Source: JAAEQG01 sp023133475
GTDB lineage: Bacteria; Planctomycetota; Phycisphaerae; UBA1845
Assembly (NCBI GenBank): GCA_030631415.1
Contig: DAOVLE010000056.1
Location: forward strand, 1-23,727
DNA: 23,727 nt
Direction: 5' to 3'
The position numbers were made by a program, and so were the translations under genes. Shown in pieces: positions 13,303 to 22,634 of this stretch (position 1 is the stretch's first letter; each line of letters begins with the position of its first letter). Below the pieces are notes generated by a model. The model was not told the origin of the DNA and did no database searches. It was given only the letters and a program-made list of their open reading frames with translations.

Positions 13303-14549
13303 CCGAGCACCCCTCCTGCGAAGAGAACGCCCAAGTTCGTTTCTCCTCTCCAATCACGAAGGGCCGGATGCTCTGTGCCACGGATAATATCCACAGCCCC
13401 ACTCTCTACTTTCGAGAAGCAGAGAACCTGCGAGGGCTCAGCCACGCTCAAAATCACGGGCGAATGTGTGGCCAGAAGAATCTGCGCGCCGTACACCGAC
13501 GAAAGCGATTGGAACATTGTCTCCACGGCTCGCGGATGGATGCCGTTCTCCGGTTCCTCGATAAGGTAAACCCCCTCCAGCTCAGGCAAGTAAGCCGTCA
13601 ACGTGAGGGCCAGCAATCGCAAGGTGCCGTCCGAGGCCGTCCACGACGGCACCTCAAGATTATCGTGGTAGCAAACCACCAGGTAACGATGCCGATCCTC
13701 CGGGCGTTCGATGGTTCGGATGTCCACGACGTCTGGCAGAGCGGTCTGAACATGGGCCACCCACTCCTTGTACCGCTCCTGGTGTTCCTTCCTTAGCGAC
13801 TCCACCACCCATGGCAAGTTGGAGCCGTCGGCACGGAATCGCTTCGGTTGCCCCGGTGGGCTGGGCTTGCGCATCAAAACGCTGTTGAGCACCAGCCTCT
13901 GCACACCGTCCATCAGGATACCTTTGAGCCATGTTGCAACCGGGAACTTTGATTCGTCTTCTGGAAGATTGCCCAATGCCGACTTTCTAGGACCCAGCTT
14001 GAAAGCATGATCCCATCCCTTGCCCGTTTCGTCGTAGAAGTTGTCGTTACCACCAGCCACCTTGTTTACAACGGTCTTGACCCTTTTGATGCCTTTTGAA
14101 CTGATTAGCGTCGCGGGTGGATCAGGCTCCATCGGGAATAGCATTCGCTGACTGGTCTTCGAGCCCTTGCGGTGTTCTCTCAAGACCACTTTCTCCGCCA
14201 GAATAGACAGCTCCGTCGTGTCGCCCTCAAACCCGATAGCCACCTCGTAGCGCACTAACGCATAAGTGGGCTTTTCAAGCTTCTTACGACGCTCCTCGGG
14301 AATCTCCAGCTCGATGGCTAACTCAAATCGCTTCCCTGTACGTCGCCAGATTAAATCCTGAAAGTTCTGTGTACGTTCATCGATTGCTCGATCCAGCCCC
14401 CCTGAAACGAGGTCGCCCAGAAAAGCCACCACATCGAGAAACGTCGTCTTTCCACTTGCGTTCGGGCCGACCAGAACGTGGAAGTCGTCCAGCTTCGTAC
14501 TTACATGCCGCAGACAACGATAACCAAGGGCTTCGATACGACGTATCAT
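13299..14549 (-). CDS. ABC-type AAA family ATPase (AAA_21/OLD-like)
   Basis: This 416-residue soluble ATPase of the SMC/OLD/RecF-like type has Walker A GPNASGKTT at 28-36, directly after an N-terminal strand (MIRRIEALGYRCLRHVSTKL). An insertion of about 250 residues rich in charged helices follows. Next come a signature-like SDGTLRLLALTLTAYLP (about 302), Walker B YLIEEPENGIHP (about 325) and the switch histidine in LATHSP (about 360). The domain order fits the AAA_21 group, whose members often pair with a nuclease or TOPRIM-like protein in phage defence or DNA repair. The ATG at 14549 follows AGGAGA. Its stop overlaps the start of the next gene. No restriction or methylase genes are near, so the role is unproven. 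Confidence 0.88.
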   Translation of the reverse strand: MIRRIEALGYRCLRHVSTKLDDFHVLVGPNASGKTTFLDVVAFLGDLVSGGLDRAIDERTQNFQDLIWRRTGKRFELAIELEIPEERRKKLEKPTYALVRYEVAIGFEGDTTELSILAEKVVLREHRKGSKTSQRMLFPMEPDPPATLISSKGIKRVKTVVNKVAGGNDNFYDETGKGWDHAFKLGPRKSALGNLPEDESKFPVATWLKGILMDGVQRLVLNSVLMRKPSPPGQPKRFRADGSNLPWVVESLRKEHQERYKEWVAHVQTALPDVVDIRTIERPEDRHRYLVVCYHDNLEVPSWTASDGTLRLLALTLTAYLPELEGVYLIEEPENGIHPRAVETMFQSLSSVYGAQILLATHSPVILSVAEPSQVLCFSKVESGAVDIIRGTEHPALRDWRGETNLGVLFAGGVLG

Positions 14550-14641
14550 CCGACATTCTCCTGTATCGCGCGGCGAGTCTCACCCTAATACTGTTGACTT
14601 AAGCGGACAGAGTGCTGAGCAACACGGCTTGAGTGGAAGAA

Positions 14642-14661
14642 GGCGGGTGGAACCCGCCCTA
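14642..14661 (-). repeat. Short palindromic repeat, family B (copy B4)
   Basis: GGCGGGT and ACCCGCC pair around GGA, followed by CCTAC. The loop GGA equals the triplet that flanks the inner hairpin in family A. It lies about 40 nt past the valS stop and may act as its 3' end. Confidence 0.7.
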
Positions 14662-14700
14662 CCCCTCCCACCCAAAATCCCCGGAGGGGGCGACAGATCG

Positions 14701-17700
14701 TCAACGGAGTTCGAGCAAAGCCGCCTCCAACTGCTCCTTGCGGGCCTGAAACTCGGCAAGCCGGCGACGCTCAGCCTCCACTACCTCAGACTTGGCGTGC
14801 TTGACGAAACGCTCGTTGGACAGCTTGCTCTGCTTGCCCTGGATGAGTTTGTCTGTCTGAGCCAGTTCCTTGGTTATGCGGCTGCGTTCCTGCTCGTCGT
14901 TGCTGATGTTGTGCACGTAAATTTGCAACCCGCCGATGACCGCCGATGCGGAATTGGCAGGGCGGCCTGTCTCCGCAACGATCCGCAAATCCTCGACGTT
15001 GCCCATTTCCTCGATGATGTGGGCGTGGTGGGCCAGCAAATCGATGTGACTCGCCGGAGCCCGGACCGTCACCTTGACCGGCTGCTTGGGCGAAACCTTG
15101 TGCGAGTTGCGCATCTCCCGGACCCCACGGGTCACCGACTGGATGTCCGCGAACAGCTCGAGAATCGCCGGATCGGTCAAACCAGGCCAACCCTGCTGGG
15201 GGGGAGACTCCGCCACAATCAACAACTCAGAACTACTCGGCTCAGCCACCCCCGGCAGCCCACGCCGTGGTGCCAGGGCGTTAAGCTGCTGCCACAAACG
15301 CTCGGTGATAAACGGCATGGCAGGGTGCAGCAAACGCAGAATCTGGTCCAGGCAGAAAGCCAACACCTGCTTGGCCTGACCTCCCTGCTGACCTCCGGAC
15401 ATCCGCGGCTTGGTCAGCTCGATGTACCAGTCGCAAAGCGAATCCCAGAAAAAATCCCGCAAATACTTGATCGAAGCGGAGTAGCGATACTCGTTCAAAG
15501 CCTCCTGCGAGTCAACGATGGCCTGATTCAGACGTGCCAGAATCCAACGATCCTCCGGGGGTAACGTGGCAATCTCCAGAGGCTCGCATCCGACACCCTC
15601 CAGGTTCAGGAAGGCGAAGCGGGCGGCGTTCCAGAGCTTGTTGCAGAAGTTACGCCCAACCTCGAACTTGTCGGAGACCATCAACGCCCGCCCATGTTGC
15701 TCGATGGTGGTATCGTCGGCCCATTGGGTGGCGAACGTCTTGCCGCAATCCCTGCACTTGAGCGTCTTGGCGGTCATGTTCGAGGCGGTCTGCGGGGTCA
15801 GGCTATGGCAATGCGGGCAGCGATACTCGACCGGCATACGGACGTCCTGGATCCCGGTGGTCATGTCCACCAGGGCATAGCGTAGGGCGTCGGCCCCGTA
15901 AACCTCGATGATGTCCAGCGGGTCCACGCCGTTGCCCTTGGACTTGCTCATGCCCTCGCCACGGCCGTCGAGAATCTTCGCGTGGATGTACACGTGCGGG
16001 AAGGGAACCTTGCCAATGCAGTACAGCCCCGAAAGCACCATCCGCGCCACCCACAGCGTGATGATGTCACGCGAGGTGATCAGCACATTGCTGGGGTAGT
16101 AATAGCGCAGGCCGTCCTCCCAGCCGGGCCAGTTCATGGTGCTGAACGGCCAAAGCTGCGAACTGAACCAGGTATCGAGAACGTCGGGGTCTTGTTCGAG
16201 TTGGTGGCCGTCGATGGCATCGGCGGGCAGGTCCTCGGTCTCGGCGCAGATAAGCCACTGCTGTTTTTGCTCGTCATAGTGATAGACGATGTCGTCACGG
16301 CCTTTGAAAGCAGCCTTGATGTCCTCCTCCGTGGCGGTTTTGCAGTGCCAGATGGGAATCCGGTGTCCCCACCAGAGTTGGCGGCTTATGCACCACTCGC
16401 GTTTTTCGCCGAGCCAGTCGAGATAGGTCTTGGCATATCGCTCGGGGAAGATTTTGACACGCCCGTCGGTCACCGCGTCCATGGCAGCCTGAGCCAGACC
16501 GGTAGTCTTGGACCCATCCCCAAGCGTGACGCCCTCAGCCCTGTCGCCCATGTCCAGGAACCACTGGTCGGACAGGTACGGTTCGATCCGTTTCTTGCTG
16601 CGGTCGCTGTGCCCGACGTCCATCTCGTGATCTTCGACCTTTTCGAGCAGCCCCGCCGCTTCCAGGTCAGCCACCACCTTGTCACGGCCCTGCCCGGTGA
16701 AATTCAAGTCGGCATACTTGTCACTGTGCGGATTGACCGTGCCGTCAGGCTCGACGATTGGGGCAACCTTGCCGTCAGAGGTCAGGACATTGACCATGGG
16801 CAGGCTGTGCCGTCGCCCGACGTCGTAGTCATTGGGGTCGTGGGCGGGGGTGATCTTGACGCAACCGCTGCCCTTGGTAGGGTCGGCCCACTCGTCGTGG
16901 ACCAGTGGGATGGGTCGCTGGACCAGCGGCAGCATCACTTTGCGCCCCACCGCCGCCATCTCCCGAAGCCTGAGTAGACCTGCCAGATGGATGTCCCTGC
17001 GCTCCTGGAGCAGTTCCAACTGTTTGCCGATTTCCTGGGTTTCTTTGGCTGAGGCGGTATCGAGCTTGCCGCGTAGTTCTTTCTCGCGTTTGTTCAGGAA
17101 GCCTTCGGGATCGGGATGCACCGCCACCGCCGTGTCGCCGAGCATGGTTTCCGGGCGGGTGGTGGCGATGTGCACGTGTTCCGGTTCGCCCGCTTGCGGG
17201 TCGATCACCGGGTACTTGAAGTGCCAGAAGTGACCCTTGACAGCCTCGTGATAGACCTCATCGTCAGCCACCGCCGTCTGAAGCTGCGTGTCCCAGTTGA
17301 CCAGCCGTTTGCCGCGGAAAATCAACCCGTCCTTGAAGAGACGGAAGAACATGGCCCGCACGGCACGGGCCAACCCCTCATCCAGCGTAAAGCGGGTCCG
17401 TCGCCAATCACACGAACAGCCCATGAGCTTAAGCTGTTGGATGATGCGTTTCTGGTATTGATCCTTCCATTTCCAGATACGTTGGACGAGCTGTTCGCGC
17501 CCGATCTCATGGCGGGTCAGCCCCTCTTCCTCACGAATGCGTTTTTCGACCACCGCCTGAGTGGCGATGCCCGCGTGATCCACCCCGGGAAGCCAGAGGG
17601 TGTTCTGCCCTTTCATGCGGTGCCAGCGGATGAGCACGTCCTGGAGCGTGTTGTTGATGGCATGCCCCAGGTGCAAGGCGCCAGTGACGTTCGGGGGCGG

Positions 17701-17841
17701 AATGACGATCACATAACGCTCCTCGGGAGGCCTATCGTCAGGTCCCGCCTCAAAGGAATCCGCTGCCTCCCAGAGGCGATACATTTCCGTTTCCACGTGT
17801 TGGGGATCGTAAGTCTTTTCTAATATGATGTTAGCAGGCAT
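14701..17841 (-). CDS. valS: Valyl-tRNA synthetase
   Basis: This class I enzyme attaches valine to tRNA-Val in the cytoplasm. The chain is 1046 residues, longer than the roughly 880-950 of many bacterial forms. The ATP-binding motif PPPNVTGALHLGHA carries HLGH at 57-60, and GMSKSKGN is at 630-637. The editing domain, anticodon-binding domain and C-terminal coiled-coil arm (about the last 65 residues, QTDKLIQGKQSKLSNERF) are all present. An insertion behind DVRMPVEY holds C675, C678, C696 and C699 in two CxxC pairs, a probable zinc ribbon. A second insertion, helical and rich in Lys/Glu, lies in the editing region (about 240-285). The ATG at 17841 gives the standard MPANIILEKTYDP start. Upstream in-frame codons run into heptamer repeats and are rejected. 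Confidence 0.97.
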   Translation of the reverse strand: MPANIILEKTYDPQHVETEMYRLWEAADSFEAGPDDRPPEERYVIVIPPPNVTGALHLGHAINNTLQDVLIRWHRMKGQNTLWLPGVDHAGIATQAVVEKRIREEEGLTRHEIGREQLVQRIWKWKDQYQKRIIQQLKLMGCSCDWRRTRFTLDEGLARAVRAMFFRLFKDGLIFRGKRLVNWDTQLQTAVADDEVYHEAVKGHFWHFKYPVIDPQAGEPEHVHIATTRPETMLGDTAVAVHPDPEGFLNKREKELRGKLDTASAKETQEIGKQLELLQERRDIHLAGLLRLREMAAVGRKVMLPLVQRPIPLVHDEWADPTKGSGCVKITPAHDPNDYDVGRRHSLPMVNVLTSDGKVAPIVEPDGTVNPHSDKYADLNFTGQGRDKVVADLEAAGLLEKVEDHEMDVGHSDRSKKRIEPYLSDQWFLDMGDRAEGVTLGDGSKTTGLAQAAMDAVTDGRVKIFPERYAKTYLDWLGEKREWCISRQLWWGHRIPIWHCKTATEEDIKAAFKGRDDIVYHYDEQKQQWLICAETEDLPADAIDGHQLEQDPDVLDTWFSSQLWPFSTMNWPGWEDGLRYYYPSNVLITSRDIITLWVARMVLSGLYCIGKVPFPHVYIHAKILDGRGEGMSKSKGNGVDPLDIIEVYGADALRYALVDMTTGIQDVRMPVEYRCPHCHSLTPQTASNMTAKTLKCRDCGKTFATQWADDTTIEQHGRALMVSDKFEVGRNFCNKLWNAARFAFLNLEGVGCEPLEIATLPPEDRWILARLNQAIVDSQEALNEYRYSASIKYLRDFFWDSLCDWYIELTKPRMSGGQQGGQAKQVLAFCLDQILRLLHPAMPFITERLWQQLNALAPRRGLPGVAEPSSSELLIVAESPPQQGWPGLTDPAILELFADIQSVTRGVREMRNSHKVSPKQPVKVTVRAPASHIDLLAHHAHIIEEMGNVEDLRIVAETGRPANSASAVIGGLQIYVHNISNDEQERSRITKELAQTDKLIQGKQSKLSNERFVKHAKSEVVEAERRRLAEFQARKEQLEAALLELR

Positions 17842-17863
17842 CGAGGTATCTTCAATCACTAGT

Positions 17864-17950
17864 CCAAAGTCCAAGGTCCAAAGTCCAAAGTCCCTGGTCC
17901 AAAGTCAGAAACCAACGGGACTTTGGACCTTGGACTTTGGACTTTGGACT
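17864..17950. repeat. Inverted heptamer arrays forming a large hairpin
   Basis: Six heptamers of CCAAAGT type (17864-17905, including one CCAAGGT and one CCCTGGT) are followed by a 14-nt spacer and four inverse heptamers, ACTTTGG type, plus ACT (17920-17950). The two arms can pair in several registers. It lies in the gap of about 120 nt between the long TPR gene and valS, both on the minus strand, and may stop or attenuate transcription into valS. Confidence 0.85.
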
Positions 17951-17964
17951 CGTCTGATATTGCG

Positions 17965-20900
17965 TCAAGGCGTGGAGATTTTGTCCCGCGCCTTTTGCAG
18001 ACTGCTCTCAGCCAATTCACGATACTCGTTGTTGCCGGTTTGCTCCATGAGTTTAAGAGCCTGTTCAAAGAGCGGCACCGCGTCGTCAAAGTCGCCATTG
18101 CGGCGATACGCCTCCCCCAGATGCACCACACCAGCGATGAACTCCAGGTCGCGGATAATCGCCGCGCTGAGCAATCCGATGGCCCGCCCGTAATCCCCCA
18201 ATTCGATCAAGGCCCAGGCCAACGTGTCAGCCACCGCCGGGTCCCGGCTGAGCTGAACCGCCTTTTCGGCATAGGCAACCGCCTCGGCGGGCATATGGAG
18301 CTTGTCAACCAGAATATAAGCCAGGTTGTTCAATATGATAAAGTTGTCCGGGTTGATTTTGATGGATTCCTCGTAGTGCCGGCGGGCGAGTTGGTAGTCT
18401 TGCATCCGCTCGGCAAGAACGCCTTTTCGCCCGTACAGGCTGGCTTTCTCACCATCATCGCTTGACGTGCTGATAAGCGTGTCCAACATTGCCTGGGCTT
18501 CCGCATGATGGTCGAGGCTGCTCAGCAACGCCGCCAGGATATGCTGATTGGGGCGCTTGAGCTTCTCGTCAGCCGGTTCGTTGCGGAACAGCTTGATGGC
18601 CTGTTCGCCCCCCAGACTCCGTGTCGCGTTGCCGGCCACCTCCACGACAAACATCTCGCTGCGCTGAGCAGCTTGCTGCGACAAAGCCTCACGAAAAGCG
18701 TTGACCGCGTCGTCGACACGCCCCACCTTCGCCAGCAGGGTTGCATAGCGAATGGCTACCCGAGGCCAACGCTTGTCTTCCGGCAAGGTCTCCTCATAAA
18801 AACGGATGCCCGCCTCGTAATTCTCGGACATGGAGAATCCGTCAAAGAGTGCCCGGCAGTAGTTCATCGCGTAGTTGGACATGCTCGCGGCGTCGCGGAA
18901 GCCGGCCAACGCCTTCACCCAATCATGCAGTTGGGCGGTTGCCTGCCCCAAACAAAGATGCCATATGGGATTGTTCGGATCGTTGTTGACCAGTGCGGTG
19001 GCCACCTTCTCGGCGTCCGCGAAACGCTCGTGCTTCATGAAGTATTGGAAAAACCGACGCGAAATAAACTGGTGCTCGGGATGCTCTTCGTGCAGCATCT
19101 TCAGCTCGGAAAGAGCCAGATCAGAACGGTCGGTCCGGTCATAAGCTTCCGCCAGCAGCATCCGCGGTATATAGTTCAAAGCGTCCGGATTGATCGCACG
19201 CAAGTTCTCCAGGTCTCTGATGGCTTCCTGCCATTTCTGCTGGCTGGCGTTGTGTTGCGCCCTGCGGTACAAGGCGGATGAAGCCCCGGGGTTGGCCTGA
19301 ATGTATCTGGTGAGGGCTGCTACCGCCTCATCCACTTGCCCCAGAAGAATTTGCAGCTCGCTATCGAGCAGGTCGCCGGCGGGGTCATTAGGGTAATGCT
19401 TGCGGTATTCATCGACCGCCGCCGCTGCCGCCTGGCGATCACCCATCCTAAGCAGAGTGTCGAAGCGGGCGCGACGGATGGTCGATGCCCGAGGCGAGTC
19501 CGTCTGGTCCGCCGCCACAATCGCCTTATCGTACCACTCCAAAGCATCGGTGTACTTCTGTATTGCCACATAGTGCTCGCCCAGCCCGATGAAAGTGCTC
19601 TCCCCGGGGTCCAGATCGACCGCTTTGCGGAACTGCTCTTCGGCTTTGCCCCTCTCGCCGTGCTGGCGGTAGAGCATGCCGCTCATCAAGAGGAAGGCGG
19701 CTTTGTCCTTGTTGGCCTCTGCCCGCTGCTCGGCATCGGAGAGAACCTTGAAGGCATTCTCCCGCTCGCCGACCGAGGCAAGGAACTGGGCCGCACGCCA
19801 CGCCACGCCAGTCGGCGAATTGGGATTCTCCAGTGCGAGGTTGTAGTATTGCTTGGCCTTTTCTATATCGCCGTTGAGATGGCATAGATGGGCAAGCTGT
19901 ATGAGGTTCGCCAGATCATCAGGATTGCTCTCGAGAAAGGCTTCTCGACGGGCAATGCCCTCTTGGGGGTTCTTCTCCTCCTGCCTGGCAAGTTCCTCGC
20001 GCTGGATCCAGGGGTCTTTAGGGTTGAGCTTCAAACACCTGTCGAGCCGCATGTTGAATTCCCCCATTTCGCCGGTGGCTTTGGCGAGTTGAGCCAAGCG
20101 ACGCTGGGCTGAGAATGTCCCCGGGTTCATCTCCACGGCGCGGGTGAAGGCGGCAAGAGCTTCGGTCTTGCGGTCACACAGGTAGTGGCATTCCCCCAAC
20201 CAGGCCCACGTCTTGGATTGCGAGGGTTGTTCCGCAGCAGCCAGCTTGAAGGCGTCGGTGGCGGCATCGTACTGCTCACGCACCAGACAGGACCGACCTT
20301 TGAAGGTCATCCCGTGTGCCCCATCGACATTATGTTCGATGGCGGTCTTGACGACCGCGTCGACTTCGTCCCAGAGCTTCAGTTCGATGGCCAACACAAG
20401 CTGCTGGTCCAGGGCGGAGGTCAACGCTTTGGAGCCGGCCAGTTTGGCTTCGGGGGTCTTTTGCGAATCGTCAACCAGAAGCAATCCCACCGTCTTGCGG
20501 TATTGCTCCAAAGCCTTGTTGGGCTGCTCGGAGGTGCGGTAGAAATCAGCCAGACGGTGAGCACGCAAATATTCGTCCGGGGTCTCCTGGATGAGTTTCA
20601 GGCCCAGTTCCCTGCGCTGTTCGAGGGTCAGATCGGGCTTGAGGCGGATTTGCAACGCCCGCAGGTTAAAGTTCTGTGGATCGGCGACGACCGCCTTGTC
20701 CACCATGGCGACCGCCTCCTGGTCTCTGTCGAGTTGACGGGCAACCCCCACCAGCAAGGTCAACGCGGATTCGGAGGCGGGCTCCACCTCCAGCAATGCC
20801 TTGAGCATCTCGAACGATTCGGCGTACTTGCCCTGCCGGTAGAGCACCCGAGCGTGAAAGACGGATTGGGTCTGCCCCTCCGTGCCGAGCCTGGCCATCA

Positions 20901-22563
20901 ACTCGTCAACGCTTTGCCCCAGACGCTGATTGGCCTGAACCTTCAGACGCAATGCCTGGGGCAGGTTAGGGCTGCGTTTGAGAGCCTCATCAGCAGCCAT
21001 GTTCGCCAACTCGTAATCCTGGTATGACATGTGCACCCTGGCAAGCTCCAGCCAAGTCTGGGCGTCGGCTCGGGGATTCCGGGTGGCTTCCCGCAGAGCT
21101 TCGCGAGCACCACCCTTCTGACCATTGCGAAAGCGCAGAACGCCAAGCCAACGCTTGTTCTGCCAGCGGGGAGTCCCATCGGCTTTGTCGGCGGCTTCGA
21201 ACTTGGCCAGTGCTTCGTAGTCCTTGCCCTGAGCAAGCTTGATCTTGCCCCAAATATACAGTGACTTGCCGTCGTTCTCGGGATCGGGGACCTCCACCTG
21301 AGCGAACTTGACAAAGTCTTCGGCTTTTTCCGTAAAAGCCCGACGCTCGGGACTGCCCTGCTCCAGATCGCGGGACGAGGCTGCGGCGATGCACTGCTCG
21401 GCGGCGAAGTGCAACAACTGACGGAAAAGACGCTTTTGGGCGGCAGCCTTGAGCCCCTTGCGGGTTATCTTCAGCTTGGTTCGCCCCTCGCAAACCTGAG
21501 CAGCCTTTTCGTACTCTCGCTCATTGGCGTACATCTGAGCCAACAGCATGTATGAGGAAAACCCCGTAGGCCAAACACCGATCGCCTGGTGTGTCAGCTC
21601 TTTCGCTTTCTGGAGATACTTCTCTTTGGCGGCTGGGTCCGTCTCCCTGTTCCGTTGCTGGTACCAGTGGCGAGCCAGGGCGGCCAGGGCGTTGCTCTTC
21701 AGTTCGGCGTCTTCACCGGCCATTTCGACCGCCTCTTGAAACATCCTTTCCGCCTGAGCATAGCGATCCTTCCCGCCAAGGTGATCCCCAAGCACCCCGG
21801 ACAAAGCCTGCTCGATCCTGTCGGGAAACGATGAAGCCAATAACTCGGCGTAGAGCAGGCGAGAGTTGGAAGCGCCTTTGCCCGCGGTCTGGTTATCGTC
21901 CACCAGGCCTTTGGCCAATTGCAACGCCTCGCCGGCTTGGCGGCGAGCTTGTTCCTCATCCTGACTCCGCACTATCTGCGTTAGAGCATCACGCCAGTAA
22001 TCCAGCACCAGCGATTCGGCGTATTCGTAGACCTCCGGGGCAACCTCCTGGGCTTCTCTGAGATAATCGAGCCCCTTTTCACGATCACCTTCCGGTTGAC
22101 CCACCAATCGCATCATGGCAACGCCCAGACCGTGCAACGCCTTGGGGTTCTTTTCCTCGAGCTTCAAGATGGTTTCGGCGGTTTGTTTGGCTCGCAACCA
22201 GAACCTGTTGGGTAGATAGATACCCAGGATTTTTTCGTGAGCTTCCACCAGAGACGGATCCACCGTCACCGCCTCGTTCCATCTTTGCAGCGCCTTCAGC
22301 CCGTTGCCGTTCAGTTCGTGCATGTTCCCCACCGCCACGAGGTAGCCGGGGGCCTTGGGCTCAGAGAAATGATACGCACGCCCGTAGTAGAGGACGGCCT
22401 TTTCGTAGTCGCCTTCTTGCTCAAAGCTCTGGGCTTTCTTGGCGTACTGCTCCGGATCAACCTTGCGCAGTGCCGTGGCCATGAACACCCCCGCTGCGGT
22501 GATCACGATGAACACCAGAGCGGTCAGAGCACCAACCAGATTCTTGTTCAGTCGCTTTGCCAT
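17965..22563 (-). CDS. Very long membrane-anchored TPR protein
   Basis: This 1532-residue protein has one N-terminal membrane helix (about 9-30) after a basic MAKRLNK, and tetratricopeptide repeats for nearly the whole remainder. Examples are KKAQSFEQEGDYEKAVLYYGRAYHF near the start and LARRHYEESIKINPDNFIILNNLAYILVD near the end. Repeats are irregular in the first 500 residues and clearer afterwards. The anchored end with the bulk outside the cytoplasm fits a scaffold for envelope or polysaccharide assembly, like the long TPR proteins of PEP-CTERM/exosortase loci. There is no lipobox, so it is not the lipoprotein type. The ATG at 22563 follows AAGAAGG by 6 nt. It lies 71 nt behind the EpsI-like gene and is probably in its operon. 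Confidence 0.9.
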   Translation of the reverse strand: MAKRLNKNLVGALTALVFIVITAAGVFMATALRKVDPEQYAKKAQSFEQEGDYEKAVLYYGRAYHFSEPKAPGYLVAVGNMHELNGNGLKALQRWNEAVTVDPSLVEAHEKILGIYLPNRFWLRAKQTAETILKLEEKNPKALHGLGVAMMRLVGQPEGDREKGLDYLREAQEVAPEVYEYAESLVLDYWRDALTQIVRSQDEEQARRQAGEALQLAKGLVDDNQTAGKGASNSRLLYAELLASSFPDRIEQALSGVLGDHLGGKDRYAQAERMFQEAVEMAGEDAELKSNALAALARHWYQQRNRETDPAAKEKYLQKAKELTHQAIGVWPTGFSSYMLLAQMYANEREYEKAAQVCEGRTKLKITRKGLKAAAQKRLFRQLLHFAAEQCIAAASSRDLEQGSPERRAFTEKAEDFVKFAQVEVPDPENDGKSLYIWGKIKLAQGKDYEALAKFEAADKADGTPRWQNKRWLGVLRFRNGQKGGAREALREATRNPRADAQTWLELARVHMSYQDYELANMAADEALKRSPNLPQALRLKVQANQRLGQSVDELMARLGTEGQTQSVFHARVLYRQGKYAESFEMLKALLEVEPASESALTLLVGVARQLDRDQEAVAMVDKAVVADPQNFNLRALQIRLKPDLTLEQRRELGLKLIQETPDEYLRAHRLADFYRTSEQPNKALEQYRKTVGLLLVDDSQKTPEAKLAGSKALTSALDQQLVLAIELKLWDEVDAVVKTAIEHNVDGAHGMTFKGRSCLVREQYDAATDAFKLAAAEQPSQSKTWAWLGECHYLCDRKTEALAAFTRAVEMNPGTFSAQRRLAQLAKATGEMGEFNMRLDRCLKLNPKDPWIQREELARQEEKNPQEGIARREAFLESNPDDLANLIQLAHLCHLNGDIEKAKQYYNLALENPNSPTGVAWRAAQFLASVGERENAFKVLSDAEQRAEANKDKAAFLLMSGMLYRQHGERGKAEEQFRKAVDLDPGESTFIGLGEHYVAIQKYTDALEWYDKAIVAADQTDSPRASTIRRARFDTLLRMGDRQAAAAAVDEYRKHYPNDPAGDLLDSELQILLGQVDEAVAALTRYIQANPGASSALYRRAQHNASQQKWQEAIRDLENLRAINPDALNYIPRMLLAEAYDRTDRSDLALSELKMLHEEHPEHQFISRRFFQYFMKHERFADAEKVATALVNNDPNNPIWHLCLGQATAQLHDWVKALAGFRDAASMSNYAMNYCRALFDGFSMSENYEAGIRFYEETLPEDKRWPRVAIRYATLLAKVGRVDDAVNAFREALSQQAAQRSEMFVVEVAGNATRSLGGEQAIKLFRNEPADEKLKRPNQHILAALLSSLDHHAEAQAMLDTLISTSSDDGEKASLYGRKGVLAERMQDYQLARRHYEESIKINPDNFIILNNLAYILVDKLHMPAEAVAYAEKAVQLSRDPAVADTLAWALIELGDYGRAIGLLSAAIIRDLEFIAGVVHLGEAYRRNGDFDDAVPLFEQALKLMEQTGNNEYRELAESSLQKARDKISTP

Positions 22564-22634
22564 AAGTTACCTTCTTCTACATCTTTTCTATTGAGTGTCA
22601 CTTTCCCAGGTTCCCAACGCGATCCCGCGCCGGA

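Noticed and set aside
12667..14549. Assignment to a named defence system (PARIS, Septu, Gabija)
   Set aside because: The ATPase type fits several systems, but the partner does not show clear hallmarks of AriB, PtuB (HNH) or GajB (helicase), so naming one would be guesswork.
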